A stretch of 64,000 nucleotides of DNA from Bacteroidota bacterium (GCA_024279425.1 JAJRRO010000010.1:21471-85470); one strand, 5' to 3'; positions 9,590-19,228 are shown, numbered from the stretch's first letter. The notes: generated by a model not told the origin, from the sequence alone. Translations and numbers: made by a program.

Positions 9590-10339
9590 TTACTTGCCCA
9601 TATTCCCCACTAAAGAACTCAATAGATACAAAGCTATAATAGCCGGTATAGCCAAAAACTTCATGGTGGCCAACAATACCAAGCTAACTATCAAAAAGAT
9701 ATAACGCTGCGAATTGTCATTAAAGCTCCAGTTCTTGAATTTCAAGGCGAACAGTTTAATATTTGAATTGAGTAAAAAGGCACTTAAGAGCGTAATTCCA
9801 ATCAAAAACCATTGATTAAGAATAATGGCATTTAAGAAGTCGTTGTTATGATATAAAAGAATCAATGGCAAAGAAAGAATAAGCAAGGTATTGGCCGGTG
9901 TCGGAAGCCCAACAAAAGAACTTGTCTGATTCTCATCAATATTAAATTTCGCCAAACGATACCCTGAAGCCAGAGTTATCAAGAAACCAAAAAAAGGTAG
10001 TGGAGCTACTCTGAGTCCAGCCCAAAACGTATCATTAGCGGCATGGGATGAAAGGTCAACATTCCACCCTCCATGCATAGACATTCCCAACAATTGAAAC
10101 ATTACAATACCCGGAACCAATCCACTGGTTACCATATCAGCAAGGGAATCCAACTGCAACCCCAAATCGCTCTTTACATTCAAAAGTCGGGCAGCAAATC
10201 CATCAAAAAAATCAAAAACAATCCCAAGGAAAACAAAAAAAGCGGCTAACTCTAGTTGGTTCAAAACAGCAAAAACCACAGCCACACAGCCACAAAACAA
10301 ATTCAGTAAAGTAATTAGATTAGGGATGTGCCGTTTCAT
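9590..10339 (-). CDS. pssA: CDP-diacylglycerol--serine O-phosphatidyltransferase
   Basis: 249-residue integral membrane enzyme that makes phosphatidylserine, the precursor of phosphatidylethanolamine. The CDP-alcohol phosphotransferase motif D-G-x2-A-R-x8-G-x3-D-x3-D is visible as DGFAARLLNVK then LGLQLDSLAD (about residues 45-70). About seven hydrophobic segments follow. I chose the ATG at 10339 (MKRHIPNLITLLNLFCG), the usual family N-terminus; the frame stays open for another 30 codons upstream to 10429, but those residues look unlike the family. It is divergent from the DUF4105 gene. Confidence 0.88.
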   Translation of the reverse strand: MKRHIPNLITLLNLFCGCVAVVFAVLNQLELAAFFVFLGIVFDFFDGFAARLLNVKSDLGLQLDSLADMVTSGLVPGIVMFQLLGMSMHGGWNVDLSSHAANDTFWAGLRVAPLPFFGFLITLASGYRLAKFNIDENQTSSFVGLPTPANTLLILSLPLILLYHNNDFLNAIILNQWFLIGITLLSAFLLNSNIKLFALKFKNWSFNDNSQRYIFLIVSLVLLATMKFLAIPAIIALYLLSSLVGNMGK

Positions 10340-10650
10340 AGATTGCGGTTTCCGTAAAAATAGCACAAAATAAGAGAATGATCTTAAGTGGATATGCCAT
10401 TTAATATGTGAGATATTGACAAAATACACGTTTAAAAAAAGTATTTAAAGTGTGCTAAAATTGAAAAATCCCATAGTTTTTGGGAGCTAATTTTAAAATT
10501 TGGCTACCGATTTGAAATACTGCGATTTGAATAAAAAGCACAATTCATGTAATTCAAGCATTTCAATCTTTAATTAACAACAATTAACTTTAATCCTGAA
10601 CTGATCTAATTTATTCAGATATTTGGCAATTCTAACGTTTGAGATTCAAA

Positions 10651-11826
10651 ATGTCATTTAAAAAAATACTTTTTTTTCTTTTCCTTACCTATGGCCTTCA
10701 AGGTACTTCACAAACACCTGAATTGTCACCATTGTCCAAAATAAGTGTCCTTACCAGTGGTCCGGGAGGCATACTTTATTCTGCTTTCGGTCATAGTGCA
10801 TTTAGGGTCCGGGATGTATCACAAGGTATCGATGTGGTATATAACTATGGTGTTTTTGATACCAGCGGTGAAAATTTCTATTTAAAATTCTCAAAGGGTA
10901 GAATGGATTATAAACTTGAGCGAAGGAGTTACAAATCTTACCTAAGGAGTTACGAAATCGAAAATAGATGGGTCAATGAACAACTATTAGACTTATCTGT
11001 TCCTGAAAAGAATAAGCTATTTAAATTTTTGGAGATCAATAATCTTCCGGAAAATAAGGTATATCAGTATGATTACTTTCTTAACAATTGTGCCACAAAA
11101 ATTTGGGAAGTACTTAAGCATAATTTTGGGGAACAGTTGTTTTTTGATGAAACCTATATCACAAATCAATTTACCTTTAGAGAATTGATACATCAGAATA
11201 TTAAAACAAACTCCTGGGGGGCTTTTGGCATTGACTTGGCGCTTGGTTCTGTCATTGACAGAAAAGCAACTCCCAAAGAACATCTATACCTTCCAGACTA
11301 TGTAATGCGGCAATTGGAGGTAGCCTATTTAAATGATAGTCCCATAACGGTTAAAAAGGAGTCCCTTTTAGAGACAGGTCATAGAGAAAACACCTTCAGT
11401 TTTTTCACCTCTCCCCTATTCTTTATTCTTATAATCTCAATAGGGATTTTAATTGCTACATATTCTGATTTTATTAGAAAAAGGCGAAGAAGATGGTTAG
11501 ATTTTGGTATTTTCCTGTTTACCGGGTCGGCGGGTCTAGTTCTATTTTTTCTGTGGTTTATGACCGATCATATTTGGACGGCTGGTAACTACAATATTTT
11601 ATGGGTGTTCCCATTAAACTTCATTTTGGCTTTCTTGATTTTACGAAAATCCATTGCTCCTTGGGTTCGAAAATATATGCTTGGCTTGGTGGGCCTATTG
11701 TTACTCATGATACTATTGTGGATGTTCAGTGTTCAAGCCTTTACACCAGTATTGATTCCTTTGTTGGTAGCACTTGCAACACGATACTTTTACATAGGAA
11801 TCATTTTTCAAAATATTAAACCATAG
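10651..11826 (+). CDS. DUF4105 membrane protein, probable Lnb-type lipoprotein N-acyltransferase
   Basis: 391 residues: signal peptide (about 1-21), periplasmic DUF4105 domain (about 30-245), then about five membrane segments (about 255-391). Two conserved positions stand out: His48 in SAFGHSAFR and Cys147 in FLNNCATK, consistent with a papain-like Cys/His site. Bacteroidota lack the usual Lnt, and a DUF4105 protein (Lnb) has been described in Bacteroides as the enzyme that adds the N-acyl chain to lipoproteins. That role is inferred here by family. ATG 10651 is preferred to an upstream TTG because it starts the signal peptide. The ABC-F gene follows after 5 bp. Confidence 0.75.
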   Translation: MSFKKILFFLFLTYGLQGTSQTPELSPLSKISVLTSGPGGILYSAFGHSAFRVRDVSQGIDVVYNYGVFDTSGENFYLKFSKGRMDYKLERRSYKSYLRSYEIENRWVNEQLLDLSVPEKNKLFKFLEINNLPENKVYQYDYFLNNCATKIWEVLKHNFGEQLFFDETYITNQFTFRELIHQNIKTNSWGAFGIDLALGSVIDRKATPKEHLYLPDYVMRQLEVAYLNDSPITVKKESLLETGHRENTFSFFTSPLFFILIISIGILIATYSDFIRKRRRRWLDFGIFLFTGSAGLVLFFLWFMTDHIWTAGNYNILWVFPLNFILAFLILRKSIAPWVRKYMLGLVGLLLLMILLWMFSVQAFTPVLIPLLVALATRYFYIGIIFQNIKP

Positions 11827-11831
11827 TTTGA

Positions 11832-13712
11832 ATGAACCTACTTACCGTTGAAAATATTGCTAAGTCTTACGGCGAGCATGTACTTTTTCAGAATTTATCC
11901 TTTGGGGTCAATAAAGGACAAAAAATTGCGTTGATCGCCAAAAACGGAGATGGAAAAACATCTATTTTGAATATTCTGTCGGGAAAAGATTCTCCCGATG
12001 TTGGATCTGTGAATTATAGAAAAGGGATTCGGATTTCTTATTTGGAGCAGGAGCCAGATCTTAATCCGGATTTAACCGTTGAACAAACCATTTTTGCTTC
12101 TGACAATGAGGTTCTTGGAATTATTTCAGCCTACGAGAAGGCCCTGGCCAATCCTGAAGATGAGGAAGCCTACCAAAAGGCCTTTGACGCGATGGACCGT
12201 TTTGATGCTTGGGATTTTGAGACCCAATACAAGCAAATTCTCTTCAAGTTGAAACTTGAAGACCTTAATGCCAAGGTTGGGCTTCTTTCCGGTGGACAAA
12301 AAAAGCGCCTTGCACTCGCCAATGCCCTTATCAATAGGCCTGACCTATTGATTTTGGATGAACCTACCAACCACCTGGATCTGGAAATGATAGAATGGTT
12401 GGAGCAATATTTCGCCAAAGAGAACCTCACATTGTTCATGGTAACGCATGATCGCTATTTTCTGGAGCGTGTTTGTAACGAAATCATCGAGTTGGATCAT
12501 GGTAAATTGCATCCCTATAAAGGCAACTATTCGTATTATTTAGAGAAGAAAGAGGCGCGAATCGGGCAAGAAGCCGTTGAACTGCACAAATCAAAATTGC
12601 TATATAAAAAAGAGTTAACCTGGATGCGACGCCAACCTAAAGCCAGAACCACGAAATCAAAGTCACGCATTGATGATTTTAAGACAATCAAAGAGAAGGC
12701 ACACCAGCGACGTATGGAGCATGAGGTACAGCTGGAAATTAATATGGAACGCATTGGAAGCAAGATTCTTGAGCTTCATAAAATCTCCAAATCCTATCCC
12801 AACAAGCCTATACTTGACAAGTTTGAATATACGTTCACTAAAGGTGAACGCGTGGGCATTATTGGTAAGAACGGGACAGGGAAATCCACATTCCTTAATA
12901 TCCTTACGGCAACCGACGTGCCAGACGCTGGCAAGGTGGTGGTAGGTGATACCATAAAATTTGGGTATTATACCCAAACGGGAATTACTATAAAGAAAGG
13001 GCAAAAAGTCATTGATGTTATTCGGGAATTCGGGGATTACATTCCACTTAAAAAAGGAAGACAGATTTCCGCCCAGCAATTGCTCGAACGTTTTCTTTTT
13101 GACAGAAAGAAACAATATGATTTTGTTGAAAAACTGAGCGGTGGTGAGCGCAAACGACTTTATTTATGCACCGTATTGATTCAAAACCCGAATTTTCTGA
13201 TTTTGGATGAACCCACAAATGATCTGGATATCGTAACCCTCAATGTTCTGGAAAGTTTTCTATTGGATTTCCCAGGATGCATTTTGGTCGTATCCCATGA
13301 TCGATATTTTATGGATAAAATCGTAGATCATCTTTTTATTTTTCGAGGCGATGCCATTGTCGAGGATTTCCCTGGAAACTATACCGACTTTAAGACCTAT
13401 GAAGATAGTGTCGTAATTGAAAAAAGAATCGAAAAGAGTAAAACAGCTGAAAATAGTCCCAACAAAAATTCATGGAAGAATGAGCAAGCTGTCCAAAAAT
13501 TTTCCTATTTGGAACAAAAAGAATACAAATCCCTCGAAAAGGAAATCCAAAAATTGGAAGATAAAAAAGAAAATGTGCAGCAGCAATTCATGAATGCTGA
13601 TCTATCAGGAGAAGAAATAGACAGACTTTCGGTCGAATTAAAGGAGATTGAAGGTGGTATTGAAACAAAAACCGAACGTTGGTTCGAACTTTCAGCCTTG
13701 TTGGAACAATAA
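11832..13712 (+). CDS. ABC-F family ATPase, Uup-like
   Basis: 626 residues with two ABC cassettes and no membrane segment, the ABC-F architecture of ribosome-associated factors. Cassette 1: AKNGDGKTS (37-44; the first Gly of Walker A is Ala), LLSGGQKKR, LLILDEPTNHLD. The linker is rich in Arg/Lys (about 245-315). Cassette 2: GKNGTGKST, KLSGGERKR, FLILDEPTNDLD. A C-terminal Lys/Glu-rich coiled coil (about 560-620) is typical of the Uup subgroup rather than EttA. The likely role is easing stalled translation or protecting DNA; it is not a transporter. It is probably co-transcribed with the DUF4105 gene 5 bp upstream. Confidence 0.85.
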   Translation: MNLLTVENIAKSYGEHVLFQNLSFGVNKGQKIALIAKNGDGKTSILNILSGKDSPDVGSVNYRKGIRISYLEQEPDLNPDLTVEQTIFASDNEVLGIISAYEKALANPEDEEAYQKAFDAMDRFDAWDFETQYKQILFKLKLEDLNAKVGLLSGGQKKRLALANALINRPDLLILDEPTNHLDLEMIEWLEQYFAKENLTLFMVTHDRYFLERVCNEIIELDHGKLHPYKGNYSYYLEKKEARIGQEAVELHKSKLLYKKELTWMRRQPKARTTKSKSRIDDFKTIKEKAHQRRMEHEVQLEINMERIGSKILELHKISKSYPNKPILDKFEYTFTKGERVGIIGKNGTGKSTFLNILTATDVPDAGKVVVGDTIKFGYYTQTGITIKKGQKVIDVIREFGDYIPLKKGRQISAQQLLERFLFDRKKQYDFVEKLSGGERKRLYLCTVLIQNPNFLILDEPTNDLDIVTLNVLESFLLDFPGCILVVSHDRYFMDKIVDHLFIFRGDAIVEDFPGNYTDFKTYEDSVVIEKRIEKSKTAENSPNKNSWKNEQAVQKFSYLEQKEYKSLEKEIQKLEDKKENVQQQFMNADLSGEEIDRLSVELKEIEGGIETKTERWFELSALLEQ

Positions 13713-13757
13713 GAGTTATTCATCATAAAATGAAAAATACAAACCAGTACCAATCTT

Positions 13758-14261
13758 ATGCTTTATGAATTCGCCTCATATATAAAGTTCTTATTCACCT
13801 CCACCAACCAGCATGGGACCCACTCTCCCTTTATTTATAATTATGTGACCAAATGTCTTTATACCAAATCTAATTTCAAAGGGGGCAAGAGCATTCAAGT
13901 ACTCCTAAAAAGCATCGGTTATTTTAAGGCCAATGCGGTACACCTCGATTTACAGAACCATCATATACAAAACTTGATCAAGATCAACTATCCGAATGTG
14001 GAATTAGGGACGGGTCCTTACGACATTATTTATGTAGACTATCCAAAGATAGAACTCGTCAACTACCTTTTAAATTCAAGCGCCATTCATAATGACACTA
14101 TGCTCCTTATTGGAACTCTGTATAAAAACAGAATAATCGCCTCCCAATGGGAGCTGATCAAACGTAATGACAGGGTCACCGTGAGCGTAGATATGTATCA
14201 TTGCGGTGCCGTTTTTTTTAGGAAAGAACAAGCAAAAGAACATTTTAAGATTCGAACATAA
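13758..14261 (+). CDS. Shortened relative of class I SAM-dependent methyltransferases
   Basis: 167 residues. The N-terminus (YIKFLFTSTNQHGTHSPFIY) and C-terminus (VTVSVDMYHCGAVFFRKEQ) match both ends of a flavobacterial O-methyltransferase family that is normally about 240 residues long. The middle is short: there is no ELGTSxGxGT SAM-binding loop, only VHLDLQNHH. The usual acidic 'DxxH' and 'DDIHWS' positions read DYPK and GTLYKN. So the protein probably cannot bind SAM, and may be decayed or re-purposed. The frame is intact, so it is annotated as a gene. It starts 45 bp after the ABC-F gene on the same strand. Confidence 0.6.
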   Translation: MLYEFASYIKFLFTSTNQHGTHSPFIYNYVTKCLYTKSNFKGGKSIQVLLKSIGYFKANAVHLDLQNHHIQNLIKINYPNVELGTGPYDIIYVDYPKIELVNYLLNSSAIHNDTMLLIGTLYKNRIIASQWELIKRNDRVTVSVDMYHCGAVFFRKEQAKEHFKIRT

Positions 14262-14292
14262 ACCCGTAACTTTAACTATTAAGTTCAATATT

Positions 14293-14436
14293 ATGGAGTA
14301 TTCAATTTATGCGGTTCTGGGCGTGCTTGTTGTTATTTATCTGTTCATTACAATTAAGAATAGGAATAAGTCAAAAAGTAGAAAATCAAAAAAATTTATG
14401 GATGGTTATAATCATGAGGATAGGAAAAAGGATTGA
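14293..14436 (+). CDS. Small single-span membrane protein, 47 residues
   Basis: Starts at ATG 14293 (MEYSIYAVLGVLVVIYLFIT), with one hydrophobic helix (about residues 4-22) and a highly basic, Lys/Arg/Ser-rich cytoplasmic tail ending HEDRKKD. Small proteins of this build are common and uncharacterised in Flavobacteriaceae. It follows the methyltransferase-like gene by 31 bp. The frame is open further upstream, but that part overlaps the preceding gene and looks non-coding. Function unknown. Confidence 0.6.
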   Translation: MEYSIYAVLGVLVVIYLFITIKNRNKSKSRKSKKFMDGYNHEDRKKD

Positions 14437-14447
14437 AGCCGATTATT

Positions 14448-14606
14448 GAACTCATTTAAACTTTTTGGATTGAAGCGAAAATTAGCGATTTTGTGTTCAG
14501 TTGAAGACTTTTTTGAGTTGCATAGCAGAGCTACAGAAGGAAAAAAAGACAAAAACCGGGGGTAAAAGAACGATTTTTAGCCCATTGAAAAAGTCTAAAC
14601 GAGTTC
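14448..14606. repeat. MITE-like palindromic element, about 159 bp
   Basis: Inverted ends: 14448-14467 (GAACTCATTTAAACTTTTTG) pairs with 14587-14606 at about 17 of 20 positions. Inside, a GACTTTTTT arm can pair with AAAAAAAGAC around a centre reading GCATAGCAGAGCTAC, so most of the element can fold as one long imperfect hairpin. It has no coding capacity. It lies between the small membrane protein gene and the adenosyltransferase gene. The centre resembles that of the element at 59525. Confidence 0.55.
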
Positions 14607-14628
14607 ATTATTTACCAAGAACCACTAC

Positions 14629-15204
14629 ATGAAAATTTACACTAAAACCGGTGATAAAGGCACCACGGCTCTTTTTGGGGGCACACGCGTATCAAAACAT
14701 CACATTCGGATAGAAAGTTATGGTACCATAGATGAATTGAATGCCTGGTTGGGTCTAATTCGTGATCAGAATATTGACGCCCATTCCAAGGAAATCATAA
14801 CGGCGATTCAGGATAGGCTATTTACTGTGGGTGCAGTTTTGGCCACTGATCCAAAAAAGGCAATCCTAAAAAGTGGTAAAGAACGTCTTAATATCCCTAA
14901 AATCAGTACCAAGGACATAGAATCATTGGAACATGAAATGGATTCTATGAACGAATTACTCCCCCCCATGACCCATTTCATTCTTCCCGGAGGTCATACA
15001 GCAGTGTCATACTGTCATATTGCCCGTACCATATGTCGTAGGGCCGAACGTATGGCAACCCAACTTTTCGAAAAGGAACCTTTTGATGAAAACGTTTTGT
15101 CATACATCAACAGGCTTTCCGACTACCTTTTTGTATTGGCACGAAAGTTGTCCAAAGATTTGAAAGCGGACGAAATCAAATGGATTCCCGAAAAAAAGGG
15201 CTAA
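14629..15204 (+). CDS. Cob(I)yrinic acid a,c-diamide adenosyltransferase, PduO type
   Basis: 191-residue cytoplasmic enzyme that transfers the adenosyl group of ATP to cob(I)alamin, making coenzyme B12. The N-terminal ATP-binding motif TKTGDKGTTALFGG (residues 4-17), YGTIDELNAWLG, and the late RTICRRAERMA helix are the hallmarks of the PduO/MMAB family. Length is normal. It fits functionally with MeaB (45375), the chaperone of B12-dependent methylmalonyl-CoA mutase. The mutase itself is not in the window. A palindromic repeat lies just upstream. Confidence 0.9.
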   Translation: MKIYTKTGDKGTTALFGGTRVSKHHIRIESYGTIDELNAWLGLIRDQNIDAHSKEIITAIQDRLFTVGAVLATDPKKAILKSGKERLNIPKISTKDIESLEHEMDSMNELLPPMTHFILPGGHTAVSYCHIARTICRRAERMATQLFEKEPFDENVLSYINRLSDYLFVLARKLSKDLKADEIKWIPEKKG

Positions 15205-15318
15205 TAAATCCAAATTTTATTCGTTATCAAATTATTAAAGCAGAAATAATGCAAAAAAATCTTGGCTTTATCAGGATAAAAATTACTTTTGCAAAAATTA
15301 TAAAATCAAATTGTTACC

Positions 15319-15543
15319 ATGTATTGGACATTAGAACTTGCATCTTATTTAAGTGATGCGCCTTGGCCAGCTACCAAAGACGAATTAATCGATTATTCCA
15401 TAAGAACCGGGGCCCCTTTAGAAGTGGTCGAAAATCTACAGTCTATGGAAGAAGAAGGTGGTGAAATCTACGAGTCTATCGAAGAGATTTGGCCAGATTA
15501 CCCAACAGAAGAAGACTACCTCTGGAATGAGGACGAATATTAA
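15319..15543 (+). CDS. DUF2795 domain protein, 74 residues
   Basis: Small, strongly acidic cytoplasmic protein (MYWTLELASYLSDAPWPATK), matching the DUF2795 family of short proteins conserved across Bacteroidota, with the typical NLQSMEEEGGEIYESIEEIWPDYP pattern split over residues 41-64. Function unknown. It starts at a clean ATG, stands alone, and is followed directly by an intrinsic terminator. Confidence 0.85.
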   Translation: MYWTLELASYLSDAPWPATKDELIDYSIRTGAPLEVVENLQSMEEEGGEIYESIEEIWPDYPTEEDYLWNEDEY

Positions 15544-15563
15544 TAGAATTATCCAAACACACT

Positions 15564-15593
15564 AAAAAAGCCTTCAGAAGAGGCTTTTTTTTT
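15564..15593 (+). terminator. Intrinsic terminator after the DUF2795 gene
   Basis: AAAAAAGCCT, loop TCAGAAG, AGGCTTTTTT, with further T residues. It ends the DUF2795 transcript before secA. Confidence 0.85.
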
Positions 15594-15840
15594 ATGACCT
15601 TTTTTACCACTGCTGGCCTAAGAAAAAAAAGGGAATTAGAGTACAAAATGCTACCTTCGCATGTAAAATGACCCCCGAGGTCATATTCTCGGTAATTTTG
15701 GCAGTTAAAAAGGTCTCTTTCCTTAAAATCATAAACTGGAATACCTTTTGTTCTACCAAACATTGTTCCTTTAAAAAGGACATTATTTAAACAGTCTTGT
15801 AAAGTTCTAAGAACTTTCAATATAAATAATATCAAAAAAT

Positions 15841-18800
15841 ATGAGTTTTTTAAATTCAGTACTTAAGGCCTTTGTCGGAGACAAGTCCAAAAAAGATGTT
15901 AAGGAATTACAGCCCATACTTAATCAAATAAAGTCGTTCGAATCAGCTTTGGAAAGTTTGGACCTCGACGGACTTAGAGCTAAAACCGATGAATTCAAGG
16001 CTAGAATTCAAGAAGATTGCAAGACGACCAATGATAACATCAAGGAATTGACCGATCAGGTGCAGGCATCTACCGACATTGACAAGAATGAGGATATTTA
16101 TGCAGAAATAGATAGGCTCAAGGAAGAAGCCTACAAAATATCCGAAAACACTTTAAACGATATACTACCAGAGGCCTATGCCGTGGTCAAGGAAACCACA
16201 AAAAGATTTGTTGCCAATCAGACCCTTACAGTTATAGCTACCGAATTTGATAGGAAACTATCAGGTGACAAAACCTATGTTTCCTTGGATGGCGATATGG
16301 CCATTTGGCAAAATTCATGGAACGCAGCCGGTAAGGAAGTTACTTGGGACATGGTGCACTATGATGTGCAATTGATTGGTGGTATTTGTCTTCATCAGGG
16401 TAAAATTGCAGAAATGCAAACAGGCGAAGGTAAAACTTTGGTTGCCACCTTACCTATGTACCTAAACGCTCTATCGGGGAATGGCACCCATTTAGTAACC
16501 GTTAACGATTATTTGGCCAAAAGGGATAGTGCATGGATGGCACCTATTTTTGAATTCCACGGTCTTTCCGTAGATTGTATTGACCATCACAAACCCAATT
16601 CAGAAGGTCGTAGAGCCGCATATAATTCTGATATAACCTATGGCACCAACAATGAGTTTGGTTTTGATTATTTGCGAGATAATATGGCCCATACCCCTAA
16701 AGACCTTGTTCAAAGACCCCATCATTATGCCATTGTCGATGAGGTCGATTCGGTATTGGTCGATGATGCGCGTACCCCATTGATTATTTCTGGTCCTGTT
16801 CCCGAAGGTGATCGCCATGAATTCAATGAACTTAAACCTAAAGTTGGTGATATCGTTCAAAAGCAACGCCAACATTTAACGGGAGTATTGGCAGAAGCGA
16901 AAAAAGCGATCACAGCAGGCGATACCAAAGAAGGTGGTTTTTTATTGTTGCGCGTTTACCGTGGATTACCTAAAAATAAGGCACTCATCAAGTTTTTAAG
17001 TGAAGAAGGTGTAAAGCAGCTATTGCAAAAGACCGAAAACTTCTATATGCAAGATAACAATAGGGAGATGCCAAAGATAGATGAGGACCTACTATTCGTC
17101 ATTGATGAAAAAAACAATCAGATAGAATTGACCGATAAAGGTATCGACTATGTCTCCGGGGAGCAGAATAGAGACTTTTTCGTAATGCCCGACATTGGCG
17201 GGGAAATTGCAAAGATTGAATCACAAGGTTTAGAAATCGAAAAGGAAGCAGAGCAAAAAGAAGAGCTTTTCAAGGATTTTACTGTAAAGAGCGAACGCAT
17301 ACATACCATGAGTCAGTTGTTAAAAGCATACACTCTATTCGAAAAAGATGTGGAATATGTGGTCATGGACGATAAAGTAATGATTGTAGATGAGCAAACG
17401 GGGCGTATTATGGACGGACGTCGATATTCCGACGGCTTGCACCAGGCTATCGAAGCCAAGGAAAACGTAAAGATCGAGGCATTGACCCAAACCTTTGCAA
17501 CGGTTACCTTGCAGAACTACTTTAGAATGTACAAGAAGCTGGCTGGTATGACTGGAACAGCTATTACCGAGGCAGGTGAGCTCTGGGAAATTTATAAGTT
17601 GGACGTAATGGAAATCCCAACCAATAGACCTATTGTCCGAGACGATAGAAATGACTTGATTTATAAGACTAAACGCGAAAAATACAATGCCATAATAGAT
17701 GAAGTCACCCAACTTTCACAATCGGGCAGACCAGTATTGATCGGTACAACATCGGTTGAGATATCTGAATTACTTTCACGAATGTTGAATATTCGCAAAG
17801 TACCTCACAACGTACTAAATGCCAAGTTGCATAAAAGGGAGGCAGACGTCGTCGCCGAAGCCGGAAATGCCGGTGTTGTTACAATCGCCACCAACATGGC
17901 AGGTCGTGGCACAGATATTAAGCTATCTGGTGAAGTAAAAGATGCAGGTGGTTTGGCCATTGTAGGAACAGAGCGTCATGATTCAAGACGTGTAGATAGG
18001 CAGTTGAGGGGGCGTTCAGGGCGCCAAGGTGACCCTGGAAGCTCGCAGTTCTATGTTTCGTTAGAGGATAACCTTATGCGCTTGTTTGGCTCAGATAGAG
18101 TTGCCAAAATGATGGATAAAATGGGCTTGGAAGAAGGCGAGGTCATTCAGCATTCTATGATGACCAAATCCATAGAACGGGCTCAGAAAAAAGTAGAAGA
18201 GAACAACTTTGGTGTTCGTAAACGTTTACTGGAATATGATGATGTAATGAATGCCCAACGCGAAGTGGTGTACAAAAGAAGACGACATGCCCTGCAAGGA
18301 GAACGTTTAAAGGTTGATATCGCCAATATGGTCTATGATACCTGTGAGATTATTACGGATACCAATAAAGCTGCAACAGACTATAAGAACTTTGAGTTTG
18401 AATTGATAAAGTATTTTTCAATAACATCGCCGGTCACAGAAGCTGATTTTGATAAACTTAGTGTCCAGGAAATTTCAAACACTATTTATAAAGCCGCATA
18501 TGACTATTATCAAGGTAAGATGGAAAGAAATGCGGCAACTGCATTTCCTGTGATAAAAAAGGTTTATGAGGACAACTCCAATACGTTTGAGCGCATTGTG
18601 GTTCCGTTCACCGATGGAATAAAAAGCTTGAACGTAGTTACCAATTTAAAGGATGCTTATGAAACCAATGGGAAACAACTGGTCACTGATTTTGAAAAGA
18701 ATATTACCCTTGCCATAATCGACGATGCCTGGAAAACCCACCTGCGTAAAATGGATGAATTAAAACAATCGGTTCAATTGGCGGTTCATGAACAAAAAGA

Positions 18801-19203
18801 TCCTTTATTGATATATAAGTTCGAGGCTTTTGAGCTTTTCAAAGGTATAATCGACCAAGTAAACAAAGAAGTAGTCTCTTTCTTATTCAAAGGCGAACTG
18901 CCTACCCAAAACCCAAGTGAGATTCAAAATGCCGGTAATCTAAGACGCCCCAAAGAGAATCTACAGACCAGCAAGGAAGAAATTCCAAATAATGATGAAT
19001 TGACCGCAAGGAATAGAGCTGCCGGGCAAACACAAGGTCAAAGACCTTCTGTGACGGAAACGATAGTTCGAGAGCGACCAAAAATTGGGCGTAATGAACG
19101 AGTCACCATCAAGAATATTATGTCCGGTGAAAGTAAAGTGGTCAAATACAAACAAGCTGAACCCCTTATTGTGAAAGGAGAATGGGTTTTGACCGAAGAT
19201 TAA
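15841..19203 (+). CDS. secA: Preprotein translocase ATPase SecA
   Basis: 1120-residue motor that drives unfolded proteins through SecYEG. Walker A is MQTGEGKTL (192-200), Walker B is VDEVDSVLVDDARTP (about 300), the second nucleotide-binding fold has TNMAGRGTDIKL, and GRSGRQGDPGSSQFY is present. The protein is longer than the roughly 900-residue E. coli form because of extra segments near the N-terminus and after the DEVD box, a normal feature of Bacteroidota SecA. The C-terminal Cys-rich zinc motif is absent; the tail ends VKGEWVLTED. The roughly 245 bp before it hold a short hairpin (TGACC/GGTCA, 15668-15682) and should contain the promoter. Confidence 0.96.
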   Translation: MSFLNSVLKAFVGDKSKKDVKELQPILNQIKSFESALESLDLDGLRAKTDEFKARIQEDCKTTNDNIKELTDQVQASTDIDKNEDIYAEIDRLKEEAYKISENTLNDILPEAYAVVKETTKRFVANQTLTVIATEFDRKLSGDKTYVSLDGDMAIWQNSWNAAGKEVTWDMVHYDVQLIGGICLHQGKIAEMQTGEGKTLVATLPMYLNALSGNGTHLVTVNDYLAKRDSAWMAPIFEFHGLSVDCIDHHKPNSEGRRAAYNSDITYGTNNEFGFDYLRDNMAHTPKDLVQRPHHYAIVDEVDSVLVDDARTPLIISGPVPEGDRHEFNELKPKVGDIVQKQRQHLTGVLAEAKKAITAGDTKEGGFLLLRVYRGLPKNKALIKFLSEEGVKQLLQKTENFYMQDNNREMPKIDEDLLFVIDEKNNQIELTDKGIDYVSGEQNRDFFVMPDIGGEIAKIESQGLEIEKEAEQKEELFKDFTVKSERIHTMSQLLKAYTLFEKDVEYVVMDDKVMIVDEQTGRIMDGRRYSDGLHQAIEAKENVKIEALTQTFATVTLQNYFRMYKKLAGMTGTAITEAGELWEIYKLDVMEIPTNRPIVRDDRNDLIYKTKREKYNAIIDEVTQLSQSGRPVLIGTTSVEISELLSRMLNIRKVPHNVLNAKLHKREADVVAEAGNAGVVTIATNMAGRGTDIKLSGEVKDAGGLAIVGTERHDSRRVDRQLRGRSGRQGDPGSSQFYVSLEDNLMRLFGSDRVAKMMDKMGLEEGEVIQHSMMTKSIERAQKKVEENNFGVRKRLLEYDDVMNAQREVVYKRRRHALQGERLKVDIANMVYDTCEIITDTNKAATDYKNFEFELIKYFSITSPVTEADFDKLSVQEISNTIYKAAYDYYQGKMERNAATAFPVIKKVYEDNSNTFERIVVPFTDGIKSLNVVTNLKDAYETNGKQLVTDFEKNITLAIIDDAWKTHLRKMDELKQSVQLAVHEQKDPLLIYKFEAFELFKGIIDQVNKEVVSFLFKGELPTQNPSEIQNAGNLRRPKENLQTSKEEIPNNDELTARNRAAGQTQGQRPSVTETIVRERPKIGRNERVTIKNIMSGESKVVKYKQAEPLIVKGEWVLTED

Positions 19204-19228
19204 AAAATTTTGATATTCAAGAGAGGAG

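Noticed and set aside
14437..14628. Cobalamin riboswitch before the adenosyltransferase gene
   Set aside because: The region is taken up by a palindromic repeat; no B12-box-like sequence was seen.
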